This document shows, one piece after another, positions 6,138 to 8,614 of a DNA stretch of 8,614 nt. Location: the NCBI GenBank assembly GCA_964384625.1, contig CAYLNH010000295.1, positions 1 through 8,614 of the forward strand, in the 5' to 3' direction. The notes beneath the pieces were generated by a model. It searched no databases and was not told the DNA's origin. It saw only the letters and a program-made list of their open reading frames with translations. This DNA is from CAYLNH01 sp964384625. Its GTDB lineage: Bacteria > Verrucomicrobiota > Lentisphaeria > JABSQK01. The translations under genes were made by a program, and so were the position numbers. Positions within the stretch are counted from its first letter, which is position 1, and each line of letters begins with the position of its first letter.

Positions 6138-7327
6138 GGGGTTTCCTCTTCTTCTGCTTCGGGGTTGCCGGCCTCGGCGACGCCCGGCTCTGCCGCCGTC
6201 GCCGCCGCCGCGTCCGATTTGGGGGTGTCGGATTGGGGTTGACTGCCGAGAATGGCGCTGACCAGATCCGTAATGTGCGTTTCGAGAAACTTGTAGGTTC
6301 GTTCGTAGGCGGCCCGGACCTCTTCGTCGCTGCCTTCTTTGGCGGAGGGATCCGGCACGGGCCAATCCAGGAAGATCACCTTGCGCGGCCGCTGCGGGAA
6401 GGCGCGGTGCGCCTTGCGCGCCAGCGCGACGATAACCTGAAAATGATCCAGCTCCGGCACCTGGAAGACGGCCTGCGGCACGTTCTGTGACAGATCCGCG
6501 CCTTTCGTGGCCATAAACTCCTGGGTGGCGACGTCCACCGGCTTCGGCTCCATGCCCGCACTGAGAAACTCAAACCGCGGCGCTGCCATGCCCTTGGCAA
6601 TCGCTTCCGCCATCTGGCTGCGGCACGAATTGAACTCATCCACAAACAACACCCGGAACTTGTCGGCCGGATGCTTGGCCGGCTCGCCCGTGCAGAGGTA
6701 CAGCGCTTCCATGCAGATGTTGCGCGCCTGATCGGAAACACGCTCGAAACGCCGGACCACGGTCATCAGCGCATCGAGTTCATCGAAGCCGATCTTGTTC
6801 TCGCGGAAGAGGTGCACCAGCTCGCCGTTGAGCTTGCGCTTGAGGACGTCGGCCGCCTCTTCGACCGCGATGGTCTGATGGGCGAGCTCGTCGTCCTGAC
6901 TGTTGAACGCCTGGACCGAATCGCGAAACATGCCGATCGCCAGTCCCGCCAGTTCGGCAATGCCAGAGGTGATGTCCGCACTGGGCTGCACCTGGATCTT
7001 CAGCAGGTGCCGCGCAATGCTCTCGGCATAATCGCCGACCCGTTCCATTTCCAGGTTGATCTTGATCGCGGAATACACCAGCCGGAGCTGGGTCGCCACC
7101 GGCTGCTGTTTGACCAGGAACTCCTGGCACAACCGGTCGATCTCTTTCTCTTTCTCGTCGATATACTGGTCCCGCAGGATGATCGCGTGAGCCAGTTGCC
7201 GGTCGTCCTCGACGAGGGCCGTCACGCAGTCTTCCAGGGCCTTCACAGCCAGCCGGGACATCGCCTCGACCTGCTCGCGGATATGGTCGATATCCCGCTG
7301 CAGCGACTCCTCCAGATGCGTCTTCAT
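6134..7327 (-). CDS. phoU: PhoU fused to a phosphatase/ArsC-like domain lacking its catalytic Cys
   Basis: A 397-residue cytoplasmic fusion. Residues 1 to about 215 are a complete PhoU, two three-helix bundles with the two metal-site motifs MERVGDYAESIAR (94-106) and FERVSDQARNICMEA (194-208). In known systems PhoU couples Pst activity to phosphate signalling. Residues 223-360 match the low-molecular-weight phosphotyrosine phosphatase/ArsC fold: VLFVDEFNSCRSQMAEA (226-242) is the phosphate loop, and DWPVPDPSAKEGSDEE (321-336) carries the DP of the general-acid loop (D326). The nucleophile of CX5R is replaced by D230 (codon GAT, complement of 6638-6640), while R236, S237 and C235 remain. The second and third redox Cys of thioredoxin-coupled ArsC are absent. 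The domain therefore should not hydrolyse phosphate esters or reduce arsenate. Residues 361-397 are an Ala/Glu-rich acidic tail. As first gene of the operon it is translationally coupled to pstS. Confidence 0.9.
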   Translation of the reverse strand: MKTHLEESLQRDIDHIREQVEAMSRLAVKALEDCVTALVEDDRQLAHAIILRDQYIDEKEKEIDRLCQEFLVKQQPVATQLRLVYSAIKINLEMERVGDYAESIARHLLKIQVQPSADITSGIAELAGLAIGMFRDSVQAFNSQDDELAHQTIAVEEAADVLKRKLNGELVHLFRENKIGFDELDALMTVVRRFERVSDQARNICMEALYLCTGEPAKHPADKFRVLFVDEFNSCRSQMAEAIAKGMAAPRFEFLSAGMEPKPVDVATQEFMATKGADLSQNVPQAVFQVPELDHFQVIVALARKAHRAFPQRPRKVIFLDWPVPDPSAKEGSDEEVRAAYERTYKFLETHITDLVSAILGSQPQSDTPKSDAAAATAAEPGVAEAGNPEAEEEETP

Positions 7328-7351
7328 AAAGCTGTCCGCCTTCTGTCATTC

Positions 7352-7367
7352 GTTATCGATCGTTAAC
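7352..7367. promoter_or_regulatory. Imperfect palindrome before phoU, candidate operator
   Basis: GTTATCGATCGTTAAC is a 16-base palindrome with one mismatched pair (14 of 16 bases symmetric), lying 25-40 bases upstream of the phoU ATG. Its position suits an operator or a promoter-proximal site for control of the pst operon. It also carries two CGTTA copies 10 bases apart (7351 and 7361). The binding factor is unknown. Confidence 0.35.
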
Positions 7368-7476
7368 TGAATCCTAACCAAATCCAAACGCAAACTTAAA
7401 AATGAAGATCCCCGGCTGTTTTGCGTCAAATTCCCCCGATGTCGCTTGCTGACGACCCCCTCCAGCACCATTTTAT

Positions 7477-7498
7477 CTACGTAGGTACCTACATAGGT
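7477..7498. promoter_or_regulatory. Palindromic operator upstream of the LacI-type gene
   Basis: CTACGTAGGTACCTACATAG (7477-7496) is symmetric at 18 of 20 positions around a perfect 12-base core, GTAGGTACCTAC (7481-7492). It also reads as two direct 10-mers, CTACGTAGGT (7477-7486) and CTACATAGGT (7489-7498), one mismatch apart. It ends 20 bases before the ATG of the regulator, where an autoregulatory LacI operator would be expected. Binding by this protein is inferred from position and symmetry. Confidence 0.6.
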
Positions 7499-7518
7499 TT
7501 GAACTTGGACCGAGTAGT

Positions 7519-8556
7519 ATGAAGCAGACCGGCAGAGTGACCCAGAAGGATGTCGCCGAAGGCGTCGGCGTGAACCAGAAAACGGTGTCGATGGCCTTTC
7601 GCTCGCCCGACCGGCTGGCGCCGCCGACGTTGGAGCGGATTCTTCACAAAGCCCGTGAACTGGGCTACCGCCCGAACCCCGGCGCCCGGGCCATTCGCAC
7701 CGGCCGGTTCGACAACGTCATGCTGGTCTGTTCCGATCACGAACGGCACAGCAATGTGCCGACAGAGGTGCTCTTCGGTATCCACGACCATCTCCGGCAG
7801 CAGGGGGTTTCCCTGACCCTCGGGCGCCTGAGTGACCGTGAGCTGTCGGACGCAATGCCGGTGCCGGGCGCCCTCTTCGATCACGGCGCGGACGGCGTCA
7901 TCATCAACATCGACGTCATGCTGCCGCAACGGCTCGTCGACATCCTGTCCCGGTTTCAGATTCCGGGGGTCTGGCTGAACACGAAGCAACCGCAGAACTG
8001 CATTCATCCGGACGATTTTCGTGCCGGCCGCGACGCCACGCGTCAGCTTCTGGATCTCGGGCACCGGCACATTGTCTACATCGATTTCTTCAAATCCGTC
8101 CGCGACGAGGTCCGGCACTACAGCAAGGACGACCGGCTCAGCGGCTATGAAAGCGCGATGCAGGCGGCGGGCTTACAGCCGCATTACATCCTGCCGGACC
8201 ACTGTCTGGCGAATTCCGCGAGTACCGAGTACATCGCCGGCCAGTTGGAGCATATGCCGGAAGTCACCGCGGCGGTGACCTACAGCGGCGACGAAGCGGC
8301 CGGCGTGATGCGCGCGGTTGAGATCCACCTTGACGGCCGGATCCCGGAGTCGTTTTCCGTGATGACCTTTGCCGGGCAGTCGGCGCCGTTCTGTGGTCTG
8401 AAGCTGTCCGGCATGATAGCGCCCGAGCACGAGCTGGGCGCCCGGGCGGCGGCGCTCCTGCTGCAGTTGATTCGACAGCCGGAGACGCCGCTGCCGACGG
8501 AGGTGCTGCCGTTTCGTCTGGAGCCGGGCGAGACCTGTGCCCGCCCTCCGGTCTAG
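7519..8556 (+). CDS. LacI-family transcriptional regulator
   Basis: A 345-residue DNA-binding repressor. The N-terminal helix-turn-helix (7-26, VTQKDVAEGVGVNQKTVSMA) matches the LacI family, followed by the hinge region ELGYRPNPGARAIRTGR (47-63), where NPGARAI is the minor-groove hinge helix. The remainder (about 65-340) is a periplasmic-binding-protein-like sensor with recognisable pieces: DGVIIN (130-135), RDATRQLLDLGHRHIVYI (174-191), RLSGYESAMQAAGL (208-221), AAVTYSGDEAAGVMRAV and the C-terminal ELGARAAALLLQLI. It most likely senses a sugar or related metabolite, since that is usual in the family, but the effector cannot be read from the sequence. Start: ATG 7519 has only a weak GGA nine bases ahead, and no nearby in-frame alternative exists. 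It is divergent from the pst operon and probably autoregulated through 7477-7498. A role in pst control is possible but unsupported. Confidence 0.92.
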   Translation: MKQTGRVTQKDVAEGVGVNQKTVSMAFRSPDRLAPPTLERILHKARELGYRPNPGARAIRTGRFDNVMLVCSDHERHSNVPTEVLFGIHDHLRQQGVSLTLGRLSDRELSDAMPVPGALFDHGADGVIINIDVMLPQRLVDILSRFQIPGVWLNTKQPQNCIHPDDFRAGRDATRQLLDLGHRHIVYIDFFKSVRDEVRHYSKDDRLSGYESAMQAAGLQPHYILPDHCLANSASTEYIAGQLEHMPEVTAAVTYSGDEAAGVMRAVEIHLDGRIPESFSVMTFAGQSAPFCGLKLSGMIAPEHELGARAAALLLQLIRQPETPLPTEVLPFRLEPGETCARPPV

Positions 8557-8614
8557 TGTAGAATGGCGCTGAATTAAGACGTGTTTGGGACATTTGGTCG
8601 CCGCTCCTGAGTTC
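8557..8614. other. Short 3' end of the window without a gene
   Basis: The 58 bases after the LacI-type stop contain no hairpin with a U-run and no coding start with a ribosome-binding site that continues out of the window. The next gene, if any, lies beyond. Confidence 0.5.

Larger units (their letters stand above)
7328..7518. promoter_or_regulatory. Divergent control region, phoU-pst operon and lacI-type gene
   Basis: This 191-base spacer separates the divergent starts of phoU (-) and the LacI-family gene (+), so it should hold both promoters. The part nearest phoU is AT-rich (about 7345-7410), unlike the GC-rich surroundings. I could not assign a convincing -35/-10 pair for phoU. For the plus strand, TTGCTG (7446-7451) and TTTTAT (7471-7476) are possible but have a long 19-base spacer. 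CTGTCAT at 7344-7350 resembles half of an enterobacterial Pho box, but no second half follows. Confidence 0.5.

Noticed and set aside
4881..6242. Long plus-strand open frame opposite pstC, pstS and phoU; similar ones at 2457-3299 and 3965-5143.
   Set aside because: These lie antisense to genes with clear family motifs. Their products are compositionally skewed and match no fold I recognise, as expected for shadow frames in GC-rich DNA.
5181..6365. Longer PstS start at 6365 giving 394 residues.
   Set aside because: The added 76 residues overlap the phoU reading frame deeply, are Arg/Gly-rich and would bury the signal peptide. The start at 6137 has a good ribosome-binding site and a lipobox.
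6134..6660. Active arsenate reductase in the PhoU fusion.
   Set aside because: The nucleophilic Cys is Asp and the two further redox cysteines of thioredoxin-linked ArsC are absent, so arsenate reduction is not supported.

Overview
This GC-rich window looks like a bacterial chromosome fragment, probably from the PVC superphylum (Lentisphaerota, Kiritimatiellota or Planctomycetota). That placement is an inference. It rests on an integron-type integrase with an extra N-terminal domain, a LacI-family regulator, and an intergenic region packed with CAATGAC heptamers, palindromes and purine tracts. Nothing in the window fixes the taxon.

Layout: (1) At 26-1300 (+) lies an IntI-type tyrosine recombinase. 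Its reading frame extends upstream to a GTG at 26 but is cut by an in-frame TGA at 107-109. An ATG at 143 still yields a protein with a complete catalytic core. (2) At 1301-1698 there is no gene. The stretch holds a second copy of the last bases of intI, a branched palindromic element, a smaller double hairpin and a heptamer array that abuts the stop of the next operon. (3) At 7327 down to 1699 (-) lies a tightly packed phosphate-uptake operon: phoU fused to a phosphatase-like domain, then pstS, pstC, pstA and two pstB-type ATPases. Most junctions are ATGA overlaps or gaps of a few bases. The exception is pstS-pstC, which carries a strong GC hairpin. (4) At 7328-7518 is a divergent control region with two palindromes. 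(5) At 7519-8556 (+) is a LacI-family repressor.

How the genes should work together: PstS captures phosphate outside the cytoplasmic membrane, PstC and PstA form the channel, and the two ATPases drive it. PhoU normally links transporter state to phosphate signalling. Two features depart from textbook Pst. First, the two ATPases carry complementary motif losses. One has lost the LSGGQ signature; the other has lost the Q-loop Gln and the H-loop His. An obligate heterodimer would therefore have one intact and one degenerate ATP site. Second, PhoU is fused to a low-molecular-weight phosphotyrosine phosphatase/ArsC-like domain whose nucleophilic Cys is Asp, which suggests a non-catalytic ligand-binding or docking domain. 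I regard this modified Pst-PhoU module as the most interesting content of the window.
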